A stretch of 41,540 nucleotides of DNA from Holosporaceae bacterium (GCA_031257475.1 JAIROP010000019.1:1-41540), one strand, 5' to 3'; shown: positions 17,181 to 25,564, counted from the first letter of the stretch. The notes: a model not told the origin generated them from the letters alone. A program made the numbers and translations.

Positions 17181-17348
17181 ATGTTAACTAAGCTGTTTCA
17201 TCTTTTCAGGAGATCAAAAGGAGCAACTGCTATTGAGTATGCGCTCATCGCTAGCTTGATCGCCGTTGTGGCTATTGCCGCTATGAAATCTATCGGCCAG
17301 AAAATCGCGCAAAACCTCAATAATGTCGCCGACAACCTTTCTCCGTAA
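17181..17348 (+). CDS. Flp/Fap-type pilin precursor (orphan)
   Basis: 55 aa. A basic leader (MLTKLFHLFRRSKG) precedes a prepilin cleavage site G-ATAIEY with glutamate at position +5 and tyrosine at +6. A hydrophobic helix (ALIASLIAVVAIAAM) and a short polar tail follow. This is the standard Flp pilin layout, processed by a TadV/CpaA-type prepilin peptidase and assembled by a Tad secretion machine. AAGGGAG lies seven bases before the ATG. No tad/cpa assembly gene is in the window; the gene sits alone between rnhB and the convergent cpoB. The machinery may lie elsewhere, or the pilin may be a relic. The sequence itself looks intact. Confidence 0.85.
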   Translation: MLTKLFHLFRRSKGATAIEYALIASLIAVVAIAAMKSIGQKIAQNLNNVADNLSP

Positions 17349-17382
17349 TAATCTTTGCTGTCTACAAACAAGACTTTTCCGC

Positions 17383-17402
17383 GGCTTTTTCAGGAGAAAG
17401 CC
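17383..17402 (+). terminator. hairpin between the pilin gene and cpoB
   Basis: GGCTTTTTC and GAGAAAGCC form a nine-base stem with one G-T pair and almost no loop, 35 bases after the pilin stop in a convergent intergenic region. There is no T-run, so intrinsic termination is doubtful; it may simply protect the 3' end. Confidence 0.3.
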
Positions 17403-17482
17403 CAAGCAGAGCTTCTGTGCACTACCCGGATGAGACCGTTACAGAACGCCTTACGACAAAACAGCAGTGCACAAGATTTTTT

Positions 17483-18070
17483 CTAGCCCAATTTCTGGCG
17501 CATTGCTGCTGCCTTCTGAACCCATTCCGGTTTTTCCTGGTAATCTCGTCGAATTTTGTCCAGCGTTTCTTTGGCCTTATCGTCTTTTTCAAGATAATGA
17601 AAGCACAGAGCCAACCTATATAGAGTTTCTGCAGCCCTTGATCCAGAAGGATTCTTCTTGTACCCTTCCATGAAATTCAAAGCAGCTTTCGTGTAATCCT
17701 TTTCTCTGAAATACGTATCCCCAACTAAAAACAGCATCATTCCAACAAATAGATCATTGGGATGCCGTTCCATGTACAATAGGAGTAGGCGACGCGCCCC
17801 CTCTAGATCATTTTCCTCGATTCTGTTCTGGGCGACTTTCACAACCTGTTCTGCTGATATTTTTTCATTAAATGTCTCCGAAGAAACATGACCTGCCTGG
17901 CTAGACTTTTCCTGATTCTGTCGAAGCTCCACTACTTCCCGCTCAAGCTTTTCTAGCCTACCGGTTATTGCACGAAGATCTATTGCAAGATCTTCAACAG
18001 CCGCCGCACTCTCTGCCAAACTACTCTGCACGATGGCAGCAAAAAGCAACAAACATACTATTTTTCTCAT
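17483..18070 (-). CDS. cpoB: CpoB/YbgF-like periplasmic TPR protein
   Basis: 195 aa. A signal peptide (MRKIVCLLLFAAIVQSSLAE) is followed by a coiled coil (about 24-55, IDLRAITGRLEKLEREVVEL) and two to three tetratricopeptide repeats (VGDTYFREKDYTKAALNFME, then TLYRLALCFHYLEKDDKAKE). CpoB links outer membrane constriction by Tol-Pal with septal murein synthesis. Usually it follows pal; here it follows sspB by 21 bases with no tol or pal gene in the window. AGGAGA lies six bases before the ATG. It is shorter than the E. coli protein (263 aa) but similar in layout. Confidence 0.8.
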   Translation of the reverse strand: MRKIVCLLLFAAIVQSSLAESAAAVEDLAIDLRAITGRLEKLEREVVELRQNQEKSSQAGHVSSETFNEKISAEQVVKVAQNRIEENDLEGARRLLLLYMERHPNDLFVGMMLFLVGDTYFREKDYTKAALNFMEGYKKNPSGSRAAETLYRLALCFHYLEKDDKAKETLDKIRRDYQEKPEWVQKAAAMRQKLG

Positions 18071-18091
18071 ATTGATCTCCTATAAATATTA

Positions 18092-18538
18092 TCACTTTTT
18101 ACGAAAGTTATCGAAGCTTATTATTTTTCCATCTTTGGGTGGCACTTTCTTCGACGGATCTGGATCTTCAGGAGCAGGAGTTTTTTCAAAAGACGGTGTA
18201 AACTGAAGCGCAAATTTTACGGAAGGGTCTACAAAAGCCGTTAAAGCCGAAAAAGACACATCGAGAGTTTCCCTCACTCCATTGAAACTCAGATCAACGC
18301 AGAAACCATCGCTATTCACTTTTAGGTTCCAAAATTGATACTGAATGACAATCATAACTTCCTCAGGATGCCTTTCCTTTAGAAAAGCCGGAATTCTCAC
18401 CCTTGGGTGATCAGTTCGAAACCTGATATAAAAATGATGACTACCTGGCAGACCATTGAGGGACACAACTTCCAGAAGTTCTCTGACAACAGAAATCAGC
18501 GCCCTCTGTACTAGCTCGTCGTACCTGAAACTGTCCAT
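18092..18538 (-). CDS. sspB: SspB-like ClpXP adaptor (alpha type)
   Basis: 148 aa. The N-terminus YDELVQRALISVVRELL and the core G-S-H-H-F-Y-I-R-F with P-x-x-x-L-K-E-R-H-P-E-E are typical of alphaproteobacterial SspB. The later part holds the strand with FWNLKVNSDGFCVDLSFNGV and a proline-rich acidic linker leading to a C-terminal basic tail (IISFDNFRKK) that would bind ClpX. It delivers ssrA-tagged and other substrates to ClpXP. The frame extends upstream into tRNA-His, so ATG 18538, preceded by GGAG, is taken as the start. It lies between tRNA-His and cpoB on the same strand. Confidence 0.85.
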   Translation of the reverse strand: MDSFRYDELVQRALISVVRELLEVVSLNGLPGSHHFYIRFRTDHPRVRIPAFLKERHPEEVMIVIQYQFWNLKVNSDGFCVDLSFNGVRETLDVSFSALTAFVDPSVKFALQFTPSFEKTPAPEDPDPSKKVPPKDGKIISFDNFRKK

Positions 18539-18568
18539 TTTTATCTCCAGAACGCCAATAACCACCGG

Positions 18569-18643
18569 GGCGAGTGATCGGAATTGAACCGACGACCTCC
18601 AGAGCCACAATCTGGCGCTCTAGCCGATTGAGCTACACCCGCC
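18569..18643 (-). tRNA. tRNA-His (anticodon GTG)
   Basis: On the minus strand: acceptor GCGGGTG/CACTCGC (one G-T pair), with the His-specific extra G at position -1 (18643) facing discriminator C (18569). The anticodon stem is CCAGA/TCTGG around loop TTGTGGC, and the T arm contains GGTTCAATTCC. CCA is not encoded. sspB starts 30 bases downstream. Confidence 0.95.
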
Positions 18644-18654
18644 GCACCACCATT

Positions 18655-18683
18655 TTTGTACAGTTTCATCCCCCAAAGGTCAA
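18655..18683 (-). promoter_or_regulatory. promoter for tRNA-His (and probably sspB-cpoB)
   Basis: On the minus strand: TTGACC (18683-18678), 17-base spacer, TACAAA (18660-18655). The start point would be about five bases before the tRNA. Confidence 0.5.
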
Positions 18684-18765
18684 TAGAAAAAGTAACCCTC
18701 TTGGCGTCGAGCTCTGAACTCTTCGGAGAATGAGATGCTTCCGCTCTGTACCTACCATAAGCTGC

Positions 18766-18794
18766 TTGCGCAATCTATCACATCCAGGTATTTT
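18766..18794 (+). promoter_or_regulatory. candidate promoter for potB-potC
   Basis: TTGCGC (18766-18771), 17-base spacer, TATTTT (18789-18794), about 30 bases before the potB start. Confidence 0.35.
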
Positions 18795-18822
18795 GGGGGA
18801 GCAATTAGGTTGAGAGGGCCAT

Positions 18823-19770
18823 GTGACAAATCCGATGTATAGGGCGGAAGAGAAGGTTATTTCTTGGCTCGTAGGGATAGCGAAAAAAATCAGTGGGCAC
18901 AATCTTTTGATTGCCATACCGTTCACCTGGATATTTCTCTTTTTCATTTGCCCTTGTTTGATTCTGATAGAGATAAGCCTTTCCGAAAGTTTGATAGCAT
19001 CTCCGCCATACACTTCAATGGTTGAATGGTTGTCTGGACACATGCTGCAAATCCGCATGAATCTCGGTAACTATCTTGTCCTATTTACTGATGAAATGTA
19101 CATTCGCGGATTTATCACATCTGTATTTATTGCAGGCATGTCTACCGCCTGCTGTTTGTTAATTGGTTTTCCGATGGCCTATGCTATTGCGCGAACCCCG
19201 GAACGCTTACGAAATATTTTTCTTATGCTGGTTGTGCTACCATTCTGGACGTCATTTCTGATAAGAGTCTATGCCTGGATTATGCTGCTGAGTCCTGGTG
19301 GCTTTATTAACTCTTTGCTGATGAAATATAACATTATTGAAACTCCACTGCAGCTGATGAACAATTCTTTCGCAGCCTGCATCGGTATCATTTATGCCTA
19401 TCTGCCTTTCATGATTTTTCCGCTCTACAATGCAATTGAAAAAATAGACTACGCGCTTATAGAAGCTGCCTATGATCTTGGCTGTTCTCCCATGAAGGCC
19501 TTTTTTTCCATAGTGGTACCACTATCTGCACCGGGAATCTTTGCGGGATCTGCTCTGGTGTTCGTCCCTGCCATTGGGGAATTCGTCATTCCAGAGCTTC
19601 TGGGCGGTGCGCAAACATTGACCATCGGACGGTTGGTTTGGAATGAATTTTTTGGAAATATGTCGTGGCCAACTGCAGCCTCATTATCAATTGTATTGCT
19701 GATTTTTGTGGTCTTTCCAATAGTGCTAGTCCAGGGACACAGAGAAACAAAATTTTTATCGAGGAATTAG
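18823..19770 (+). CDS. potB: ABC transporter permease, PotB/PotH type
   Basis: 315 aa with six predicted membrane segments and the cytoplasmic EAA loop (EAAYDLGCSPMKAFFSIVVP) that docks on the ATPase. The periplasmic stretch after the first segment and GFPMAYAIARTP match the spermidine/putrescine permease PotB. GTG 18823 has GAGAGG upstream; ATG 18835 is the alternative. potC follows by eight bases. The ATPase (potA) and substrate-binding protein (potD) are not in the window, so the substrate, polyamine or another cation, is inferred from family only. Confidence 0.85.
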   Translation: MTNPMYRAEEKVISWLVGIAKKISGHNLLIAIPFTWIFLFFICPCLILIEISLSESLIASPPYTSMVEWLSGHMLQIRMNLGNYLVLFTDEMYIRGFITSVFIAGMSTACCLLIGFPMAYAIARTPERLRNIFLMLVVLPFWTSFLIRVYAWIMLLSPGGFINSLLMKYNIIETPLQLMNNSFAACIGIIYAYLPFMIFPLYNAIEKIDYALIEAAYDLGCSPMKAFFSIVVPLSAPGIFAGSALVFVPAIGEFVIPELLGGAQTLTIGRLVWNEFFGNMSWPTAASLSIVLLIFVVFPIVLVQGHRETKFLSRN

Positions 19771-19778
19771 TAAATCAG

Positions 19779-20570
19779 ATGCATTTCCGAGGGTCGAAAA
19801 TAATACTTTTTCTGGGATACTTATTTTTGTATCTGCCGCTAATTTGTATAGTAGTTTATTCGTTCAATGAATCCAGACTTTTGGCCACGTGGACCCGATT
19901 TTCGTTCAAATGGTATGGCACACTTCTGTCTAATCCGATAATTTTGAGGGCCACCTGGACCAGCATAAAGGTCGCCTGCCTGTCGGCAACGGTTTCGGTT
20001 GTTTTGGGAACGATGTCCGCTATAATTATTACAAGGTTTACAAAATTTCGATGGAAACCGTTGTTCATTGGAGCCATAACAGCACCTTTGGTCATGCCAG
20101 AGGTGGTTATGGGATTGTCTTTGCTGATGTTGTTCGTTGGATTGGAGAGAGTTTTCGGATGGTCTACTGGCAGCGGCACTACTCCAATAATTATTGCGCA
20201 TATTACCCTGACTCTGTCTTATGTAACAATGTTGGTTCATGCCAGATTGCATGATTTAGACCGATCAATTGAGGAGGCTGCCTTGGATCTTGGTGCCTCT
20301 CCACTAAAGGCCTTTTTTGTCATAACTTTGCCGATGATCTCACCAGCCATTGTGCTGGGATGGCTTTTGGCATTTGCGTTGTCTTTGGATGATGTTGTTA
20401 TTGCCAGTTTTGTCTCCGGAGCCGGCTCAACCACGCTTCCCATGGTAGTGTTTTCCAGTCTACGTTTTGGAATATCTCCAGAAATAAATGCATTAGCCAC
20501 GATTTTAATGACTCTTCTTTCAATTGGTGTCATAATACTGGCCGTTTTGTTTTATAAAAAGAAAATATGA
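19779..20570 (+). CDS. potC: ABC transporter permease, PotC/PotI type
   Basis: 263 aa, matching PotC length. The N-terminus LFLGYLFLYLPLICIVVYSF with N-E-S-R, the middle ITAPLVMPEVVMGLSLLMLF, and an EAA loop (EEAALDLGASPLKAFFVITL) are typical. It pairs with PotB to form the membrane channel. The frame stays open 38 codons upstream into potB; ATG 19779 was chosen because it follows the potB stop and begins the conserved sequence. The predicted ribosome binding site (GAGG) is somewhat distant. mipZ starts 16 bases after the stop. Confidence 0.9.
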   Translation: MHFRGSKIILFLGYLFLYLPLICIVVYSFNESRLLATWTRFSFKWYGTLLSNPIILRATWTSIKVACLSATVSVVLGTMSAIIITRFTKFRWKPLFIGAITAPLVMPEVVMGLSLLMLFVGLERVFGWSTGSGTTPIIIAHITLTLSYVTMLVHARLHDLDRSIEEAALDLGASPLKAFFVITLPMISPAIVLGWLLAFALSLDDVVIASFVSGAGSTTLPMVVFSSLRFGISPEINALATILMTLLSIGVIILAVLFYKKKI

Positions 20571-20586
20571 AATTAGGGAGGTATTA

Positions 20587-21369
20587 GTGAATCCTCATGT
20601 GATCGTGTTAGGCAATGAAAAAGGGGGAACCGGCAAATCCACCATAGCAATGCATGTGGTGGTATATTTATTAAGTAAAGGACTTGAAGTTGGAACAGTG
20701 GATGTGGATGCACGGCAAGGAACCCTTAGCAGATATTTAGAACTGCGCAGAAGTGCAGTGGGGAACGTCAAACTTCCTGAGCATGTGGCAATATTCAGAA
20801 GTGAGGATAACGACAGGCGGAAGGCGCATCTATTGGAATCTGAGGCATTTTATGCAGCGATGGAAAAATTGGGACACTGTAATTTCGTGGTGATTGATAC
20901 GCCTGGAAACGACACGCACCTATCTCAATTGGCCCATGCTCAGGCGGATACCCTAATTACTCCACTAAATGATAGCTTTGTGGATCTTGATGTTCTTGTG
21001 AAAGTATCCAACCAGGATACGAAGACGCTCCACCCGAGTATCTATGCAGAAATGGTCTGGAATCAAAGAAAGGAGCGAGCAAGCAGAGGTGGAAAACCAA
21101 TAGACTGGATAGTGATTAGGAATCGTCTTACCACACTGTATACTAAGAATAGAAAAGATATAAATGCTGTGCTTGAAGCATTAGCCAAAAGAATTGGATT
21201 TCGCCTTGGTACCGGGTTTTGCGAACGCGTAATATTTAAAGAATTGTTTTTGTCTGGGCTAACTCTGCTAGATCTAGAACAGTCCAATATGGCCATGAAT
21301 ATATCTCATGTTTCCGCGAGGCAGGAACTGAGGGAATTAATTAATTTTATGAAATTACCGAATTTATAA
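20587..21369 (+). CDS. mipZ: division-plane positioning ATPase MipZ
   Basis: 260 aa ParA/MinD superfamily ATPase. It has a deviant Walker A GNEKGGTGKST with signature lysine K12, VDVDARQGTLSRY, Walker B VVIDTPGND, and the MipZ-specific run TPLNDSFVDLDVL and AEMVWNQRKERA. RNRLTTLYTKNRKDINAVLE and the tail SARQELRELI complete it. In Caulobacter MipZ binds ParB at the poles and blocks FtsZ assembly there, placing the septum at mid-cell. GTG 20587 is preceded by AGGGAGG. It lies in a plus-strand series after potC and 17 bases before lysC. No parB or ftsZ is in the window. Confidence 0.92.
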   Translation: MNPHVIVLGNEKGGTGKSTIAMHVVVYLLSKGLEVGTVDVDARQGTLSRYLELRRSAVGNVKLPEHVAIFRSEDNDRRKAHLLESEAFYAAMEKLGHCNFVVIDTPGNDTHLSQLAHAQADTLITPLNDSFVDLDVLVKVSNQDTKTLHPSIYAEMVWNQRKERASRGGKPIDWIVIRNRLTTLYTKNRKDINAVLEALAKRIGFRLGTGFCERVIFKELFLSGLTLLDLEQSNMAMNISHVSARQELRELINFMKLPNL

Positions 21370-21386
21370 ATCCTAGGAGAGAGTAA

Positions 21387-22562
21387 TTGACTTGCATAGT
21401 ACAAAAATTCGGCGGCACTTCTGTCGCAACTTTGGAGAGAATAAAAAACGTAGCAAAGATAGCCATCGAGGCCCGCAAAACAGGTAAAGATATCGTCGCC
21501 GTTGTTTCTGCTATGGCGGGTGTGACCAATAAGTTTGTTGAATACGCACGCAGCCTTAATACATATGAAGGAGATTCTGAGTATGATCGTGTTGTATCGT
21601 CGGGAGAGCTGATCACAGCGGGACTTTTAGCCATGGTGCTTAAAAATCTTGGTTTCCGTGCAAAGTCCTACTCATCCTGGCAGATTCCCATTCTGACTGA
21701 CAGCAGTCACGGACGCGCAGTTATCCAAAGTGTTAATCCAGAGAACATAAAAAGAGATTTGGCAGCTGGAATAATTCCAGTCGTATGCGGATTCCAGGGA
21801 ATAAGTCCGGAAAATCGCATAACCACACTTGGCAGAGGAGGCTCGGATCTCACTGGTGTGGCGATTGCCTCGGCCATTAAAGCAGATTTGTGTGAAATTT
21901 ACTCGGATGTGGATGGAGTCTATACCACAGATCCAAACTTCTATCATGAAGCGAAAAAGATCGATGAAATCAACTATCATGAAATGTTGGAAATGGCCTC
22001 CCAGGGTGCAAAAATTCTGCAGGAGCAGTCGGTGATCTATGCAATGAGGGGGGAGGTAGTCATAAGGGTTGCTTCCAGTTTTGTGGATAGTGGTGGAACG
22101 ATCATTTCCGGCAGAATTCCATCCAGAAGTTTCTGCGGATTGGCCATAACGCCAAGTCTTTCACAGATAAGGGTGGTCTGTGGGCAGGATCCAAGATTTT
22201 GCATGGATTTGCTGGAAAGACATTTTATTCGGGCGGAGATTCTAAAAAACGGAGATCCGCATAAAATGGACATATTGCTGAATAAAAAGAGTATGACAAT
22301 CGCCATGAATATACTGAAAAATTGTGATTTGGTGGAAAGCGCGAAGCAGGTTGTTGTTCGCAGGACTTCTTCCCGCATAAGCGTCGTTGGTTCGTCCATG
22401 TCTGCTGCAACCGCTGACGATTTAATAGGTACTCTCAGAGCAAAAAAAATAGAGGCTCTGGGATTTACGGTTACAAATCATAGGATAAGCATCATGGTTT
22501 CAAGTGATAAATTGCTTGAATCGGTTGCGCTGTTGCACAAACACTGTGGATTGGGGAAATGA
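21387..22562 (+). CDS. lysC: aspartate kinase LysC
   Basis: 391 aa. The catalytic domain has KFGGTSV at the N-terminus, SSGELITAGLLA, and the nucleotide-binding GRGGSDLTGVAIA, followed by YSDVDGVYTTDP. Two ACT regulatory domains fill residues from about 255 to the end. It phosphorylates aspartate, the first step to diaminopimelate, lysine, threonine and methionine; DAP also feeds MurE encoded in this window. TTG 21387 has AGGAGAGAG upstream. Its stop overlaps the next gene by four bases (ATGA). The ACT region is slightly shorter than in E. coli LysC, and feedback specificity cannot be read from sequence alone. Confidence 0.93.
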   Translation: MTCIVQKFGGTSVATLERIKNVAKIAIEARKTGKDIVAVVSAMAGVTNKFVEYARSLNTYEGDSEYDRVVSSGELITAGLLAMVLKNLGFRAKSYSSWQIPILTDSSHGRAVIQSVNPENIKRDLAAGIIPVVCGFQGISPENRITTLGRGGSDLTGVAIASAIKADLCEIYSDVDGVYTTDPNFYHEAKKIDEINYHEMLEMASQGAKILQEQSVIYAMRGEVVIRVASSFVDSGGTIISGRIPSRSFCGLAITPSLSQIRVVCGQDPRFCMDLLERHFIRAEILKNGDPHKMDILLNKKSMTIAMNILKNCDLVESAKQVVVRRTSSRISVVGSSMSAATADDLIGTLRAKKIEALGFTVTNHRISIMVSSDKLLESVALLHKHCGLGK

Positions 22563-23575
22563 AAATATTAAAACTAATGGAACGTGGCGCGAAAATTTTG
22601 GGATCTAGATATGCCATCCTGGGGGGAGCCATGACGTGGATCTCCGAGGCTCGTTTGGTATCTTCCATGGCCAATTCCGGCATTTTTGGCGTTCTCGCTT
22701 CCGGTGCCATGGATGGAGATTTGCTAAAACAAGAAATCGAGTCAACTCAGGAAAAAACCCGACAAAACTTTGGCGTAAATATCATTATTGCGAACCCCGA
22801 ATTGCATAATCTCATAGAAGTTTGCGGAGAAAAAAAGATTTCGCACATTATTGTAGCTGGAGGAATTCTTGACAAGAATCTAATTGATGAAATCCATTCT
22901 CGAGGTATGCAGGTGATGACATTCGCCCCTGCCCTGTCCATCGCTAGGACGTTATTTAGACAGGGAATTGATGCATTAATACTGGAGGGCAGCGAAGCCG
23001 GAGGCCATGTTGGGCCAGTTTCCACAATGGTATTAATCCAGGATATTCTCCTTAACCTGCGTGAATATCCCATATTCATAGCAGGAGGCATATTGAGAGG
23101 AGAAGTCGTTGCATCTCTTCTGCAACTTGGAGCGGTGGGATGTCAGCTTGGAACTGTTTTTGCATGCTGCAAAGAATCCACAGCTCACGAAAATTTCAAG
23201 AAGGCTCTCCTGAAGGCAAGAGGCCGCAATGCTGTTACGCCAGTTCAGCTGGATAAAAAATTCCCAATTGCTCAGGTAAGAGCAATAGAAAATCTCGGGA
23301 CGGAGAAGTTTATTGCAAAGCAGCGTGAAACACTGATAAAATTTGGAAAAGGTGAAGTGGCACTGGATGACGGTCGTCTTTCCCTGGAGCATTTTTGGGC
23401 TGGAGCACTCCGCAGAGCTGTTCGGGATGGCGATGTGGATCGGGGCTCGCTCATGGCTGGTCAAATAGTTGAAATAGTGAAAGAGGAAAGATCTATAGAA
23501 GAAATAGTCCTGACACTTCTCACTGAAGCAGAGTGTTTTCTATCCAGTGCAGCCTGTGCTTTTCCCATAGCCTAG
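22559..23575 (+). CDS. nitronate monooxygenase / FabK-like flavoprotein
   Basis: 338 aa. This FMN-dependent TIM barrel is recognisable from G-G-A-M-T-W near the N-terminus, LASGAMDGDLLKQEIE, VMTFAPALSIARTLFRQGID and the phosphate-binding EGSEAGGHVGP. IFIAGGILRGEVVASLLQLG and AVGCQLGTVFACCKES follow. Members oxidise alkyl nitronates or, as FabK, reduce enoyl-ACP; the sequence alone does not separate the two. It is translationally coupled to lysC (four-base overlap) and followed ten bases later by tatD. Confidence 0.85.
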   Translation: MKILKLMERGAKILGSRYAILGGAMTWISEARLVSSMANSGIFGVLASGAMDGDLLKQEIESTQEKTRQNFGVNIIIANPELHNLIEVCGEKKISHIIVAGGILDKNLIDEIHSRGMQVMTFAPALSIARTLFRQGIDALILEGSEAGGHVGPVSTMVLIQDILLNLREYPIFIAGGILRGEVVASLLQLGAVGCQLGTVFACCKESTAHENFKKALLKARGRNAVTPVQLDKKFPIAQVRAIENLGTEKFIAKQRETLIKFGKGEVALDDGRLSLEHFWAGALRRAVRDGDVDRGSLMAGQIVEIVKEERSIEEIVLTLLTEAECFLSSAACAFPIA

Positions 23576-23585
23576 GAATAAGAAG

Positions 23586-24461
23586 ATGTCGAAAACTGAA
23601 AACAGTAAATACGGAGTGGGAGCCAGAGCCGAGACGTTTGTGGTAGATTCCCACTGTCATCTCATTTTCTCCCATTTTAAAAATGGAATAAAATATGTTG
23701 ATGATGATTTTGATGACAGGTACAGCGTTGCTGCCATAATCCAAAGAGCAGCTGACGCTGGTGTGAAATATATACTGAACATCGGGACGGATTTGGACGA
23801 AATACTTGAATTGCAAGCCATATCAGAAGAATATAGTGGCGTATTTCATACCATCGGAATACATCCGCAGGAGGCGAGCAAACATTGTCAACGATACACT
23901 TCTGATGAAATATCACGCGTTCTTGCAAATTTCTGCCGTCATCCAAAAGTTGTTGGGCTGGGAGAGATTGGGTTGGACTATCATTACGGACAGGAAAATA
24001 AGAATCAACAGCAAAAGCTGTTCAATCAACAGTTAGAACTCGCAAAATACAATGAGTTGCCCGTCTCTATTCATTCTAGGGAATCCTCCGACGATGTGGT
24101 CAGTCTACTGAAAGATCATCCGGATATTCGGGGGGTCATTCATTGTTTTTCCGGAGAAAAAGATTTCGCCAGAATTGCCCTAGACCGTGGATTTTACATT
24201 TCCATTTCCGGCGTAATCACCTATAAAAATGCAGTGGAGCTTCACGATGCGTTAAAATTTATTCCACTGAATAGGCTTTTGATTGAGACTGACTCCCCAT
24301 TTCTTGCTCCACAGCCATTTAGGGGAAAAATTAATGAACCGTCGCAGGTGATTTACGTCGCAAAAAGAATTGCCGACCTGCTTAATATTTCCGTTGTGGA
24401 AGTAGAAAAACGTTCGTCGGAGAACTTTTTCAAATTGTTTGCCCGAGTGGTCGTGAGCTAG
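23586..24461 (+). CDS. tatD: TatD family metal-dependent deoxyribonuclease
   Basis: 291 aa. Metal ligands of the TatD amidohydrolase fold are visible: DSHCHL, GEIGLDYHY (glutamate), IHSRES, IHCFSG and ETDSPFLAP. The usual GIHP and NEP motifs (GIHPQEA, INEPSQV) are present. TatD proteins are 3'-5' exo-DNases or RNases acting in DNA repair and RNA quality control. About 20 residues before DSHCHL are extra relative to short members; ATG 23586 has AGGAATAAG upstream. The gene ends five bases before the convergent ftsW with no terminator between. Confidence 0.9.
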   Translation: MSKTENSKYGVGARAETFVVDSHCHLIFSHFKNGIKYVDDDFDDRYSVAAIIQRAADAGVKYILNIGTDLDEILELQAISEEYSGVFHTIGIHPQEASKHCQRYTSDEISRVLANFCRHPKVVGLGEIGLDYHYGQENKNQQQKLFNQQLELAKYNELPVSIHSRESSDDVVSLLKDHPDIRGVIHCFSGEKDFARIALDRGFYISISGVITYKNAVELHDALKFIPLNRLLIETDSPFLAPQPFRGKINEPSQVIYVAKRIADLLNISVVEVEKRSSENFFKLFARVVVS

Positions 24462-24466
24462 ATCGT

Positions 24467-25564
24467 CTATATGTTGCGCCTAAGAGCGAATATCATACCC
24501 ATGGTGATACCACTGGCTATCATGGAGGATCCTCCGTAGCTCATGAACGGAAGTGAAATCCCTTTGGTTGGTATTATGTGCAGGGATGAGGCGATGTTTA
24601 TGAAGGCCTGGATACCAAATTGTACGAGCAGTCCTGCTGATGAGAGAAGTATAAACAAGTTGTTGGATTTTATAGCTTTTATCAATCCGTACACCACAAT
24701 GAAAGCTATAATAATCACAATCATTGCGCAGACGATAAAGCCACATTCCTCCCCAAGAACAGCAAAAACGAAATCTGAGTGAGCATCCGGAATATACTTC
24801 TTTACAACGCCTTCCCCTGGACCGACACCGAAAAAATTTCCGTTGGAGAACGCTTCCAGGGATCTGGTAATTTGATATTGATCTCCGACGGACGGATCTA
24901 AAAATCTATCGATCCGAGCTGTTACATGGGGGAAAAAAAGATAGGCAAGGAGAAGGCATCCCATACCAATAGCGGCTATCGCGGCAACAAAAATCAAAGG
25001 TAGTCCATTGATGAATAGTTGGCTAAACCAGGCCATAAGAGTCACCACCACCATACCTATGTCCGGCTGACAAATCAGCAGAAAAACAGCCAGCAGCAGT
25101 GGAAAGGTCGCAAGAAAAACACCATGGAATTCCGGATGTTTCTGCTGCTCTGCAAATATCCAGGCGGTTATGATAACCAGAGATGGCCTCATGAACTCCG
25201 AGGGCTGCAGAGAAAAGCCGAAAAAAGATATCCATCGGCGCGCTCCTTTTATCTCTGATCCCAGAATAGGCGTCAATGCCATAAGGAACACGGACACAGC
25301 GAACAGCGTCAGCGATAACTTTTTAATGTTGGAATTGCTTTGCAGAGAAACCAAAAAAAATATGCTCAAAGAAGGAATGATGTACAGTAAATGACGTTTT
25401 AGAAAGTAAAACTTTTCAATTTTGAGACGATCTGCCACCATGGGAGTGGCAGCTCCAGCCAGCAAAATTCCAACGGCTATTAGGGTTAAAAACGCAAAAA
25501 AAATGGCCTTGTCTACAGACCACCACCATTTTCCCCAAACACTATCACTTGCTCTTGAAATCAT
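24467..25564 (-). CDS. ftsW: peptidoglycan glycosyltransferase FtsW
   Basis: 365 aa SEDS-family protein with about ten membrane segments. Family marks are KRHLLYIIPSL, the extracytoplasmic FSLQPSEFMRPSL, AVLGEECGF after the large periplasmic loop, and C-terminal ISLPFMSYGGSSM. It polymerises lipid II into septal glycan strands together with FtsI, encoded upstream in the same block. ATG 25564 overlaps the end of murD by 20 bases. It is the last gene of the minus-strand dcw block in this window; murG, murC, murB, ftsQ, ftsA and ftsZ do not follow, because the next gene is the convergent tatD. Confidence 0.95.
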   Translation of the reverse strand: MISRASDSVWGKWWWSVDKAIFFAFLTLIAVGILLAGAATPMVADRLKIEKFYFLKRHLLYIIPSLSIFFLVSLQSNSNIKKLSLTLFAVSVFLMALTPILGSEIKGARRWISFFGFSLQPSEFMRPSLVIITAWIFAEQQKHPEFHGVFLATFPLLLAVFLLICQPDIGMVVVTLMAWFSQLFINGLPLIFVAAIAAIGMGCLLLAYLFFPHVTARIDRFLDPSVGDQYQITRSLEAFSNGNFFGVGPGEGVVKKYIPDAHSDFVFAVLGEECGFIVCAMIVIIIAFIVVYGLIKAIKSNNLFILLSSAGLLVQFGIQAFINIASSLHIIPTKGISLPFMSYGGSSMIASGITMGMIFALRRNI

